Shown: one piece after another, positions 43,375-52,544 of the stretch | How the letters are laid out: each line of letters opens with the position of its first letter | Position numbering within the stretch: position 1 is the first letter of the stretch | Origin: Microvirga soli | GTDB lineage: Bacteria; Pseudomonadota; Alphaproteobacteria; Rhizobiales; Beijerinckiaceae | Assembly (NCBI RefSeq): GCF_016734765.1 | Contig: NZ_JAERQE010000019.1 | Coordinates: 33,305-97,304 of the forward strand | Direction of reading: 5' to 3' | Length of the DNA: 64,000 bases | Program-made: the position numbers and the translations under genes | Notes under the pieces: model-generated | Seen by the model: only the letters and a program-made list of their open reading frames with translations | What the model was told of the DNA's origin: nothing | The model's database searches: none

Positions 43375-43803
43375 TTAGTCCAAGGATGCTTTGATCCGTG
43401 CCAATCCCTCCTTCGTCAGCGGGTCGATCCTGAGAAGATTGTGCCCTCCGGACGAAACCCGCTTCGAGAAGATGAGGCGAACATAGCCAGTGCCCTGGAG
43501 CGGGAGGAAATAAAGGCCGTCGGACTCGCCTGCCAGAAAGCAGCGCAGCCCAACATAGAAGCTTTCCTCATACCCTTTGATGGCCCGACGAATGGCCGGG
43601 TGGATCACAAGGGTCGTCTGCCTGCTCTCACAGACCTCTTCAACGCTTTCGAAACTCAACACGGCTGAACCTCGCTGCCAAGGCAGCGGTCGACCGCTGC
43701 CTAGAGCCAACGCCGCGCAGAGGGACGTTGTTCGTTCAAAGCTCAGCTTATCCACTAAGAGATGAGCTTGCCTGACCAGGAGCATTGGGGTATTAACTCG
43801 CAT
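43375..43803 (-). CDS. Hypothetical protein divergent from groES
   Basis: A 142-residue protein from the ATG at 43803, whose GGGAG ribosome-binding site lies 5 nt upstream inside the CIRCE spacer; a start at 43785 or 43815 is also possible. It begins MRVNTPMLLVRQAHLLVDKL and contains VEEVCESRQTTLVIHPAIRR, YEESFYVGLRCFLAG and GTGYVRLIFSKRV. No known domain is recognised. Because CIRCE overlaps its translation start, HrcA may affect it as well as groES. Confidence 0.65.
   Translation of the reverse strand: MRVNTPMLLVRQAHLLVDKLSFERTTSLCAALALGSGRPLPWQRGSAVLSFESVEEVCESRQTTLVIHPAIRRAIKGYEESFYVGLRCFLAGESDGLYFLPLQGTGYVRLIFSKRVSSGGHNLLRIDPLTKEGLARIKASLD
43768..43796 (+). promoter_or_regulatory. Sigma-70-type promoter of groESL
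   Basis: TTGCCT (43768-43773), a 17-nt spacer and TATTAA (43791-43796). The expected start of transcription falls at about 43803, the first base of the CIRCE element, the usual placement in HrcA-controlled groE operons. Confidence 0.6.
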
Positions 43804-43829
43804 TAGCACTCCCATGCGTCGAGTGCCAA
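43803..43829. promoter_or_regulatory. CIRCE element (HrcA operator)
   Basis: TTAGCACTC, nine bases, GAGTGCCAA: the consensus 9-9-9 CIRCE with a single mismatch in the right arm (GAGTGCTAA in the consensus). It is 56 bp before the groES start codon and is where the heat-shock repressor HrcA binds. Confidence 0.92.
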
Positions 43830-43884
43830 CAGTGCTGCTCGGCGCAGACGAGTGCCTCCCATTCCATGTCGAGGAGGCTCACCC

Positions 43885-44199
43885 ATGAAGTTCCGTCCGT
43901 TGCATGACCGTGTTGTCGTTCGCCGCATCGAAGCCGAAGAGAAGACGGCTGGCGGCATCATCATCCCGGACACCGCCAAGGAGAAGCCGCAAGAGGGCGA
44001 GATCGTCGCCGTCGGCCCCGGCGCCCGCGATGAGAGCGGCAAGGTTGTCGCCCTCGACGTGAAGGCCGGCGATCGCGTCCTGTTCGGCAAATGGTCCGGC
44101 ACCGAGGTGCGTATCGACGGTCAGGATCTCCTGATCATGAAGGAATCCGACATCATGGGCGTGATTGAGAAGACAGCCGAAGCCCAGAAGGCCGCTTAA
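43885..44199 (+). CDS. groS: Co-chaperonin GroES
   Basis: A 104-residue protein from Met at 43885 (GAGGAGG upstream). It has [21 protein letters not shown], the mobile loop [26 protein letters not shown] and [13 protein letters not shown] C-terminus. It caps GroEL rings. It is followed after 43 bp by groEL and preceded by CIRCE and a sigma-70-type promoter. Confidence 0.97.
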   Translation: MKFRPLHDRVVVRRIEAEEKTAGGIIIPDTAKEKPQEGEIVAVGPGARDESGKVVALDVKAGDRVLFGKWSGTEVRIDGQDLLIMKESDIMGVIEKTAEAQKAA

Positions 44200-44239
44200 A
44201 ACAGCTCAGACCAAACAGGTAAGAATCACAGGAGGTTAG

Positions 44240-45892
<1,653 letters not shown>

Positions 45893-45920
45893 GTCCTGCT
45901 CCCGTCAGTCTACCTGGAAA

Positions 45921-45946
45921 GGCTCCGGAGAAATCTGGGGCCTTTT
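45921..45946 (+). terminator. Rho-independent terminator of groESL
   Basis: GGCTCCGGA, a GAAA loop and TCTGGGGCC pair over 9 bp (two G-T pairs), followed by TTTT. It starts 29 bp after the groEL stop codon. Confidence 0.75.
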
Positions 45947-46214
45947 ATCATAAGATTTCTTAGATCGACGGCGGTTGCCGCGTCAGGGCCGTGTTTGTGA
46001 TTCGCGATGGCTCGACAGGACTACACAGCGTCGATACACACGAGCAATTCATGGGCGCGCTGAGTCTTTGGTTCTGCTGAGATACCAGGTGCAGAGGTAC
46101 AATCCCGCTCAAGGGCTTCGATCAGCTTGCCAAACAGCCCTTGACATTGCTCCTCTTGGAGAGGGAGCACGTGACGGAGGGCACCGTCAAGCTATCGGAG
46201 GAGGAGCGCAGCTG
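45947..46214. other. Gap between groEL and the GntR gene
   Basis: No convincing gene. On the minus strand a GTG-started frame of about 49 codons (roughly 46015-46175, containing LPLQEEQCQGLFGKLIEALE) has protein-like composition but no clear ribosome-binding site; it may be a remnant. Confidence 0.3.
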
Positions 46215-46919
46215 TTACGTGCCAAGCCTGAGCCGGTAGCTATAGGTATCGCCTCGAAACAGCCCCTCTACATACTCCATCATGACTTCGCCATGCGTGT
46301 AGCTGCGGCGCTTGATCAGCAGACACGGGAGCGGTTGGGCAAACCCGAAGATCTCGCACTCTTCCTCACTCGCCATCGTGGCCTCAACCGTCTGATCGCA
46401 GTAGATGAGTGGGACCCCGCAGCGCTCGGCCAGAAAGGTGTACACCGATCCGGACAAATCCTCGTGCTCCAGATCCGGGGCTGCTGACAGATTGTACCAC
46501 GCCACCTCGCGCGACAACGGCACGCCGTCGCCATAGCGCACCCGCACGAGCTTCAGAAAGCGGGACGGGGAGGGCAGACCGAAGATCGAAGCAATCGACC
46601 TGTCGCTCACCACCTTGCGCTCCAGAATGCGTGATGACGGGATCTTGCCAAGAAGGCGCATCTCCTCCGTGAAGCCCTTGAGCCGGTCCATGCCAGGATG
46701 CGGTCGCGGACTAGCGCCCTGGATCAGAAAGCCCAGCCGGCCCTGTGCCGCGACTAGGTCGCGTTGCCGAAGAGTGTGGTAGGCGCGCTGGACAGTTGCC
46801 CGGCTCAGCCCCAAACTCTGCGCCAGTTGACGCTCGGCTGGCAGGACAGTGCCGGCGGGCAGGGTTCCGTTCCTGATCAGGGTTTCTAGCTGCTGTTCGA
46901 GTTGCTGGTAGAGCGGCAT
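46215..46919 (-). CDS. GntR-family transcriptional regulator (HutC/UTRA type)
   Basis: A 234-residue regulator from Met at 46919, chosen because GAGGTGA lies 7 nt upstream and the GntR domain starts at once (PLYQQLEQQLETLIRNGTLP); the open frame reaches 47072 but that extension is Pro/Gln-rich. The wHTH is LPAERQLAQSLGLSRATVQR. The UTRA effector domain follows (LKGFTEEMRLLG, SREVAWYNLS, and a C-terminal MEYVEGLFRGDTYSYRLRL). Effectors of this class are sugar phosphates or small acids. It is divergent from a PfkB kinase gene and very likely controls it. Confidence 0.9.
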   Translation of the reverse strand: MPLYQQLEQQLETLIRNGTLPAGTVLPAERQLAQSLGLSRATVQRAYHTLRQRDLVAAQGRLGFLIQGASPRPHPGMDRLKGFTEEMRLLGKIPSSRILERKVVSDRSIASIFGLPSPSRFLKLVRVRYGDGVPLSREVAWYNLSAAPDLEHEDLSGSVYTFLAERCGVPLIYCDQTVEATMASEEECEIFGFAQPLPCLLIKRRSYTHGEVMMEYVEGLFRGDTYSYRLRLGT

Positions 46920-47073
46920 CGCCGTGTCACCTCGCAACTGCAGGAGGTCCGGCAGCAATGGCCTCTCGGTTGACCTCCCCGTCTGGGGGATCTGGGCTGG
47001 GGGTGTGGGCGCGTCTACACTGTGCGGTCCGCCTGTCGCGCGCTGTTTTGGCGGCTGCTTCTGCTTCTTCACA

Positions 47074-48045
47074 ATGGCTTATTCTACCATGGACCAACCT
47101 GCTTCACTCTTTGTTCTCGGCAGCTTTGTGGTCGCCTGCAGTGCCAAGGTCGCCCATCTCCCCCGGCCTGGCGAGTCCCTGCGAGCCGAAGCCTTCACGG
47201 CCGAGCCTGGAGGCAAGGGGCTCAACCTGGCTCTTGGGGCACACCGTCTGGGAGCGAAAGTCGACGGAATATTTTCTATTGGAACTGACCTTTTCTCGCA
47301 ACTGGCGCAGTCGGCTTTTGCACATGCGGGGCTCTCACGGTCCATGTTGCGCCAAGTCGAAGCAAAAACGGGGAGTGGCATTGGCTTTACGGACTCGCAC
47401 GGCGAGAACTGCCTTGCGGTCTGCCCTGGCGCCAACCTGCTCCTGTCAGCACAGGACATCCGCTCAGTGGAACAGGCGGTGCGAGAGGCTGGCCTCGTGC
47501 TGGCTCAATTCGAGATTGGGGATGAACCGATACTGGAAGCTTTTACCATAGCTGATGCAGCCGGTGCCCCGACGGTGCTCAATCCGTCGCCCTATCGGCC
47601 TGTCGACCCCCGCATTCTTGAGCGCACGTCCGTTCTGGTCCTCAACCGTGTCGAGGCCGCCCATCTCGCCAAGTCCTCCGACTTCGGAACTCCAGGAACG
47701 CTGGAGAGTCTGGATGACATGGCTGCCACGCTGTTGGAGCAAGGCCCTGAGCTGATCGTGGTGACGCTGGGCAGCGAAGGCGCAATCGCCTACCCGAGGA
47801 GAGCCCCACCGCTCCACCAGCCGTCCTTTCCGGTCAAAGCCATCGATTCGCTCGGAGCAGGCGATGCTTTCACGGCAGGTCTCGCCGTCGGGCTGCTCCA
47901 AGGTCGGCCCTTGCCGGAGTGCCTCAGACAGGCCGCCGCCTGCGGAGCCATTCTGTGCATGGAGGTCGGGGTTTTTGATGTTCTGCCAAATGCTGAGCAA
48001 CTGCATTTCTTCTTAGCCGCCCAAGAGACTGGACGGATACAGTAG
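47074..48045 (+). CDS. PfkB-family carbohydrate kinase
   Basis: About 323 residues from ATG at 47074 (MAYSTMDQP) or 47089. The two PfkB signatures are present: AEPGGKGLNLALGAHRLGAK near the N-terminus and AIDSLGAGDAFTAGLAVGLL near the C-terminus (catalytic Asp in GAGD). It is most like ribokinase and related sugar kinases. It phosphorylates a sugar or nucleoside in the cytosol; the divergent GntR regulator presumably senses the product. No sugar transporter is adjacent. Confidence 0.9.
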   Translation: MAYSTMDQPASLFVLGSFVVACSAKVAHLPRPGESLRAEAFTAEPGGKGLNLALGAHRLGAKVDGIFSIGTDLFSQLAQSAFAHAGLSRSMLRQVEAKTGSGIGFTDSHGENCLAVCPGANLLLSAQDIRSVEQAVREAGLVLAQFEIGDEPILEAFTIADAAGAPTVLNPSPYRPVDPRILERTSVLVLNRVEAAHLAKSSDFGTPGTLESLDDMAATLLEQGPELIVVTLGSEGAIAYPRRAPPLHQPSFPVKAIDSLGAGDAFTAGLAVGLLQGRPLPECLRQAAACGAILCMEVGVFDVLPNAEQLHFFLAAQETGRIQ

Positions 48046-48357
48046 TCGGCTCCTTTTGGACTGTATTTGGTATTGCCAACTTTGGTCCAAAGAGTAGACT
48101 GAAGTCATTGGTTGAGTCGGCGTGGGCGATGACGGGGATCGCACCTTCAGATCGCCAACTGATTGCTTTTCCCTGAGCCTCCTCGTGCCTCTGCGCAGAT
48201 CCTTAGGCGCTCGGAGGCGAAGATAGACTTGCGCGTAAAGTTACTCGTAGCGGTCTGATGAAGCCGATCATCCCTGATCAGCAGGCTGGCTTTCGCGTAT
48301 ACAGGCGGTCGTGAACGTTGCTGCGTACATCTGCATACTTCAGAAGGAGCCGAGCAA
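48046..48357. other. Intergenic region without a recognised gene
   Basis: About 310 bp between the PfkB gene and a small exported protein gene. No frame looks coding and no hairpin with a T-run was obvious. The promoter of the downstream gene should lie in its right part. Confidence 0.4.
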
Positions 48358-48708
48358 ATGAAACGTGCGCTCATAATTACTGCTCTTGGTATGGGTCTGT
48401 CGCTGTCCGGGTTGCAGGCCGCCGAGCCGGCGTTTGATAGCGAAGCGGAATGCAGAACGATCTCCGAGGCTGCCGTGCCCAGCTGCCGGTGCCAGGGATT
48501 GTACTTCGCAAACAAGTTCGGCTCGGACGAAGGAGCCGCTGCGCTGCATCTCGTTGGCCGCAGCTATGTATCAGAGCCCCAAGTCTCCGTAGCTAATCTC
48601 TACGAGCGCTTCGGGGCCGCCAAGCTCGACAAGGTCGCACAGAAAATCCTCGAAACCCGAGGTGAGGTCATCTCGTACTGCCCATTTAGCACCAACCTCG
48701 ATGATTGA
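48358..48708 (+). CDS. Small exported protein of unknown function
   Basis: A 116-residue protein with an N-terminal signal peptide (MKRALIITALGMGLSLSGLQ, cleavage near QAAEP) and AGAAGGAG upstream of the ATG. The mature part has four cysteines (EAECRTI, PSCRCQG and ISYCPF), suggesting disulfides, and a helix-rich middle (VANLYERFGAAKLDKVAQKI). Not recognised. The next gene, a SemiSWEET-like protein, starts 3 bp later, so the two are co-translated. Confidence 0.72.
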   Translation: MKRALIITALGMGLSLSGLQAAEPAFDSEAECRTISEAAVPSCRCQGLYFANKFGSDEGAAALHLVGRSYVSEPQVSVANLYERFGAAKLDKVAQKILETRGEVISYCPFSTNLDD

Positions 48709-48710
48709 TC

Positions 48711-49148
48711 ATGCCGATCACGCCAGCCGATGCCGCTCTTGGCGTGTTCACCTTGTGCAACACGGCTAGGGTATTCGCCTATCTGCCGCAGATGATTAAG
48801 ATCGGTCGCGACACACAAGGCGCGACCGCCATCTCCTACACCACATGGGCGCTCTTTGGCGTGTCTCATCTCTCCACTGTCGCCTATGCGGTCTTTGTGG
48901 TGGATGACTGGCGCATGGCGGCGGTCTTTGCCGCAAACACACTCTGCTGCCTGGTGATCTTGGGCCTTACCGCCTGGAAGCGCGCTGTGTTCACGGCAAC
49001 CCTGAAGGTTCTCGAAGCCGCTGTGCCATCAACAGAGCATCCCGATATCGCAGCCAAATCCAGGGTGACAGGGACAACGCAAACGAACAAATCCGACTCT
49101 CATCAATCTCGGCTGAGACTTGTGAGCGAGCGGAGCGGACAATCATAG
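48711..49148 (+). CDS. SemiSWEET/PQ-loop family membrane protein
   Basis: A 145-residue protein with three membrane helices in the first ~85 residues. The PQ-loop is in RVFAYLPQMIKIGRDTQGAT, followed by AISYTTWALFGVSHLSTVAY and AAVFAANTLCCLVILGLTAW. SemiSWEETs are dimeric sugar facilitators of about 85-100 residues; this one carries an extra polar tail of about 50 residues. Substrate unknown. ATG at 48711 is 3 bp after the upstream stop. Confidence 0.75.
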   Translation: MPITPADAALGVFTLCNTARVFAYLPQMIKIGRDTQGATAISYTTWALFGVSHLSTVAYAVFVVDDWRMAAVFAANTLCCLVILGLTAWKRAVFTATLKVLEAAVPSTEHPDIAAKSRVTGTTQTNKSDSHQSRLRLVSERSGQS

Positions 49149-49286
49149 GATGCTTGCTGATCACGTCGCTCACTCAGAACGAAGGAAATCCAACCAATAC
49201 AGGGAGCGCCTTGCACACACAGCACCTGGGTCAAAAGCCGGTGCCCGGAAAGGAAACACTGCGCCCAACTGACGAGGACAACTGCC

Positions 49287-49586
49287 ATGATGCTGAGCTG
49301 GATTGACGTTCTTGGCTATGCCGCCTCCGGTCTGACGCTTGCGACCTTTGCCCAGCGGTCGATGGTGCCCATGCGCATCCTCGCGCTGGCGGCGAATGTC
49401 TGTTTTATCGGGTATGGGGCGATGGGTGTATATCTGCCAGTCCTGATCCTCCATCTGGTGCTACTCCCGATCAATCTTGTTCGTCTTCGCACTCTGGTAG
49501 CGGGGCTCAATGCCGGAACGGATGGTGCGCTACACGAAGCTGTCGGAGAGACTACGATACCGGGCGTGTCCAGCGGACTGCTATGA
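49287..49586 (+). CDS. Small membrane protein with PQ-loop-like topology
   Basis: A 99-residue protein with three predicted helices: WIDVLGYAASGLTLATFAQ, RILALAANVCFIGYGAM and LPVLILHLVLLPINLVRL. The arrangement resembles a SemiSWEET-like unit or the membrane part seen fused to cyclic-nucleotide-binding domains in some alphaproteobacteria, but the nucleotide domain is absent. Function unknown. Its stop overlaps the start of a possible 44-residue gene (ATGA). Confidence 0.65.
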   Translation: MMLSWIDVLGYAASGLTLATFAQRSMVPMRILALAANVCFIGYGAMGVYLPVLILHLVLLPINLVRLRTLVAGLNAGTDGALHEAVGETTIPGVSSGLL

Positions 49587-49717
49587 GGAGCCTGTTCTTT
49601 GCCTCGTGTGACAGCCGCGGATTATTCACCCAGCTCAACCGGAGCCTAATCGCAGAATCCAATTTCCGCAAAGCGCCACTACGTGAGCGTAAGAAGATCA
49701 TCCGGAACCTCCGATAA
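49583..49717 (+). CDS. Possible small basic protein (44 aa)
   Basis: A 44-codon frame whose ATG overlaps the stop of the preceding membrane-protein gene (ATGA), giving MRSLFFASCDSRGLF and a basic end KAPLRERKKIIRNLR. The overlap suggests translational coupling; no family is recognised and it could be a chance frame. Confidence 0.35.
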   Translation: MRSLFFASCDSRGLFTQLNRSLIAESNFRKAPLRERKKIIRNLR

Positions 49718-49856
49718 GAGGTTTATGGACTGTTTATGGACTCATGTTGGTGGTATGTTCGGCAAAGATCTTCAACAGGCGATCGCCTGCATGAATGATC
49801 AGGCGCCGACGGCTGAGAGTTGAACGTCCTGCCACCTGCAAGGCTTAGAGCGTCCT

Positions 49857-50105
49857 ATGCCACATGTTTATGACACCTGCCCAGGATACATTGAGGGTCT
49901 CTATCTGCCTCCCATCGCGTGGGAGGTGCTGCGCAGAGAGAACATCCAGACCGTGGACCAGCTCAAGGCGAACGCGCACAAACTTGAGCAGTTCGACGGC
50001 ATTTCCCCTGGGATGGCTCAGGTGATCAGACTGGCGCTTGCCTATGTCACCCCATTTGAAGAGCAGACATCGAGCGCGAGGCATTACGACGCGTGGTGCG
50101 CGTAG
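49857..50105 (+). CDS. Hypothetical 82-aa protein with HhH-like helix pair
   Basis: The protein has PPIAWEVLRRENIQTVDQLK and HKLEQFDGISPGMAQVIRLA, a helix-turn-helix pattern with a Gly-Ile-Ser-Pro-Gly turn resembling the helix-hairpin-helix of DNA-binding proteins. No other domain. Its end overlaps the convergent gene at 50084-50410 by 22 bp. Confidence 0.55.
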   Translation: MPHVYDTCPGYIEGLYLPPIAWEVLRRENIQTVDQLKANAHKLEQFDGISPGMAQVIRLALAYVTPFEEQTSSARHYDAWCA

Positions 50106-50410
50106 GTCCAGTAAGCCGCATTGTACGGAATGCGATTAGAGGTGCTTGGGAGGCCTTCGGCGATGCACTCCGCCATGCGGGTCGCGACCGCGCGAACCGG
50201 CTGACCTCCCACCACATAGGCATGGTCGGCAGGGTCGCCGACGAACTCCTCCGTCGAACAGAGATCCTTGGGGCGAGTTCGCACGGTTATTTCCTCCTCT
50301 GCCGAGCCCGCAGGCCGGTTAGCACCATCCTCACCGATCCCGATAACCCCCTTCTCCGGCTCGCGCGCGACCACCTCAAGCGATAGGCGGGCCTCAATCT
50401 CGTTGGGCAC
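50084..50410 (-). CDS. Hypothetical 108-aa protein
   Basis: The frame starts at GTG (PNEIEARLSLEVVAREPEKG) and has protein-like composition, with DPADHAYVVGGQPVRAVATR and MAECIAEGLPSTSNRIPYN. AGGAG lies about 10 nt upstream. No family recognised. The 3' end overlaps the convergent 82-residue gene. Confidence 0.45.
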   Translation of the reverse strand: MPNEIEARLSLEVVAREPEKGVIGIGEDGANRPAGSAEEEITVRTRPKDLCSTEEFVGDPADHAYVVGGQPVRAVATRMAECIAEGLPSTSNRIPYNAAYWTYAHHAS

Positions 50411-50561
50411 ACCTCACTCTGCTCCTGCCGGTTGATGCCTGTCTGGCCCCGGTTCCGCACCAAGCGCATGGTCCCGAACGGATCCCACTCAACTACTCTG
50501 AGGGTTAGCACCCATCGCGGCTTCGATTGACCGGCAGCATCTTGTGTTCATACTGGCAATG

Positions 50562-50828
50562 ATGAAGCGCCTGATCAGATACCTTCGCAGTTTCTCAGCC
50601 CTCCTCAGCAAGGGGCGACCTCAAGACGGCCTCACGGCTATTGAGTACGAGGCTGTCTGCCTGATCTCATATGAGGGAAGGGCGGCATTTGCCCGGGCCC
50701 GGCAGCAGGCCTTCTATTGCCGCGCGAGGGGAAGCGAGCAGGGCTTCCGATTCTGGTCTGAGGTGGCGACTGAGATTGATCGGCGGGCAGGTGCGAGCGC
50801 GAAAAGTGTGGATTCACAGTCAGGATAA
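50562..50828 (+). CDS. Hypothetical 88-aa protein
   Basis: Starts MKRLIRYLRSFSALLSKGRP, followed by GLTAIEYEAVCLISYEGRAA and a helical, Arg-rich segment (ARARQQAFYCRARGSEQGFR). The last part is polar. Similar 70-90-residue proteins occur in Rhizobiales without assigned function. No strong ribosome-binding site is visible, so the start is uncertain. Confidence 0.5.
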   Translation: MKRLIRYLRSFSALLSKGRPQDGLTAIEYEAVCLISYEGRAAFARARQQAFYCRARGSEQGFRFWSEVATEIDRRAGASAKSVDSQSG

Positions 50829-50944
50829 AAGGTGACTGCTATATGGAAGAAAGGGGTTATCTCTTCTCTCGGCAAAGGAGGGAACCGGGCGCTTAGAAAG
50901 GACGGGGAACCCCGATCCTAATGGAATGGGAACTACCCGAAGTT

Positions 50945-51169
50945 TTAGTCCAGCCCCACAGGCTTGGGGGTGCTGTCCTCGACCTCCAGAACCGTCGGCT
51001 CGTCGGCCTCAAGCTCCTTCAGAGCCAACTCCCGCCAGTAGCGAAGTTCGGCCGTGTCCTTGCCAACCTGTTCCTCGGCCGTGATCGCGCTCCAGCCAGG
51101 CCCCTGCTTGTCAGCTAGTTGCCGGGCCCGTGCCGTGATCTCCTCTTCCGTAAACCGCGTTGTGGTCAT
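50945..51169 (-). CDS. Hypothetical 74-aa protein
   Basis: A strong AGGAGGG precedes the ATG by 5-6 nt. The protein is acidic and helical: FTEEEITARARQLADKQGPG, TAEEQVGKDTAELRYWRELA. No domain recognised. The good translation signal and amphipathic pattern favour a real gene. Confidence 0.62.
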   Translation of the reverse strand: MTTTRFTEEEITARARQLADKQGPGWSAITAEEQVGKDTAELRYWRELALKELEADEPTVLEVEDSTPKPVGLD

Positions 51170-51272
51170 CGAGGCCCTCCTTGTCCATAAGCAGCGAACG
51201 ACATCGTGCAGGCCGAGTGTGACGGGATGGTGATGTGCACAATCCCGCCAAGGCGCTCCCTAATCGTGGCGG

Positions 51273-51629
51273 TCAGAAAGGACCACGCTTTGAGAGAGCC
51301 TCAAAGCCGCCTCTGAGCTGCTGGATGCGCTCTTGATAAGCCTTGCCCAAGCAGGCTCGGTCGGCGCCACAGGCCGCACGCCGCCTGAGCCAGGCTGCTT
51401 GCTCGTCCTCCATGTCACCGCGGGCGCCCATGCCCAGCAAAGGCTTGAGCTGGGTGTAGAGAACGGCCATCTCGACATCCTCGTCATTTAATTGCCGATC
51501 GGCACAAACCGCCGTCTCGTCAGCAGCCTCGGCTTTGGAGCAGTCAAAACTGGCGGCCGTTGCAGGCTGCCATGCCGCATTCATCAACAGGGCAGCAAGG
51601 CCTGTGAGGCGGAGGGCGTACTTGATCAT
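51273..51629 (-). CDS. LprI-like (DUF1311) exported protein
   Basis: A 118-residue protein from Met at 51629 with signal peptide (MIKYALRLTGLAALLMNAAW, ATAASFDC). The DUF1311 pattern is clear: FDCSKAEAADETAVCADRQL followed by WLRRRAACGADRACLGKAY, with the conserved cysteines. The family includes the lysozyme inhibitor LprI of mycobacteria. It lies in the envelope; nearby genes include an L,D-transpeptidase, but they are separate units. Confidence 0.82.
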   Translation of the reverse strand: MIKYALRLTGLAALLMNAAWQPATAASFDCSKAEAADETAVCADRQLNDEDVEMAVLYTQLKPLLGMGARGDMEDEQAAWLRRRAACGADRACLGKAYQERIQQLRGGFEALSKRGPF

Positions 51630-51851
51630 TGGATCATCCTCGAGGACCTGACTGCAGAGCAAACCCCTCCAGCCGGCCGAGGCTCCCGTTCATCGGGAGC
51701 TATTGTGAAGCAGGGTTAACAGAGGGTGAGGGGCGTGGGTCGTACCCGCGAGGATCCTCAGCCGGAGTTCGCTAGTGCGGTTTATGCCCATATGGCGTGG
51801 GCCCCCGTTCGGCATGGCCGCCCTACTGTTTGGTACACCAGGCCAGCCACC

Positions 51852-52424
51852 TCACGGATTTCTGCTGACTTCAGATCGAGAGCGACGCACACTGCCGCCG
51901 GCAATGATGCCGACAGACAGCGGATCAAAGCTGGTCAGGCGACTGTAGTCACCTCCTGCGCCATTACCGCCCGCTAGCCCGGTGCCGACCGAATCCATCC
52001 CGGTGATTTCGACCCGCGTGTTCTCGGCCCCTTCAATCATCACAAGATCAAACAGGATGCTCGCATGCCTGGGCGCCAGCCGCACGCAGCCATGTGAGGC
52101 TGGAGTCCCGAGGTGGCTCGTGGCACCGCTACCGTGAATGGCATGGCCTGCATCGGTGAAGAAGATCGAGTGCGGCATGGGCGCATTGTCCCATTCCCGT
52201 GAATAATGCGCCCGGACCAGCCGTGATGGCGTAAAGGTGCCGGTCGGCGTGGAGTACTCGGCCGTGCCCGTCGACACGGGCCAGGAGTAGCGCTGCTGCC
52301 CGTTGACGGACACAGTCATCCGCTGGGCTTTTTTGTCGACCACGATCGACACTTCAGCCGCCACAGAACTAGTCAGGACGATGCTGCCGAGCAGTGCAAT
52401 CACGGATGATATGGCTCTATGCAT
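51852..52424 (-). CDS. L,D-transpeptidase (YkuD family)
   Basis: A 190-residue exported protein with signal peptide (MHRAISSVIALLGSIVLTSS) and a YkuD catalytic domain: IVVDKKAQRMTVSVNGQQ, STGTAEYSTPTGTFTP, HAIHGSGATSHLG and the active-site SHGCVRL. It forms 3-3 cross-links in peptidoglycan or attaches proteins to it. The C-terminal ~40 residues (GGNGAGGDYSRL onward) are low-complexity. Confidence 0.93.
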   Translation of the reverse strand: MHRAISSVIALLGSIVLTSSVAAEVSIVVDKKAQRMTVSVNGQQRYSWPVSTGTAEYSTPTGTFTPSRLVRAHYSREWDNAPMPHSIFFTDAGHAIHGSGATSHLGTPASHGCVRLAPRHASILFDLVMIEGAENTRVEITGMDSVGTGLAGGNGAGGDYSRLTSFDPLSVGIIAGGSVRRSRSEVSRNP

Positions 52425-52544
52425 CGATCAGCCTCCAGTGTTGCTCGATCCGGGTTAAGGCGCTGCACAGGGACGACTGCTGAAAACAGCTAAGGTTCCA
52501 AGTGCCTGAAGTCGGCATCTTGAGCCCGAAGATACCCACATCCA

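Noticed and set aside
46920..47072. N-terminal extensions of both the GntR regulator and the PfkB kinase across their shared gap
   Set aside because: The Pro/Gln- and Arg-rich extensions have no family counterpart; good ribosome-binding sites or family starts lie at 46919 and at 47074 or 47089, leaving a normal promoter gap.
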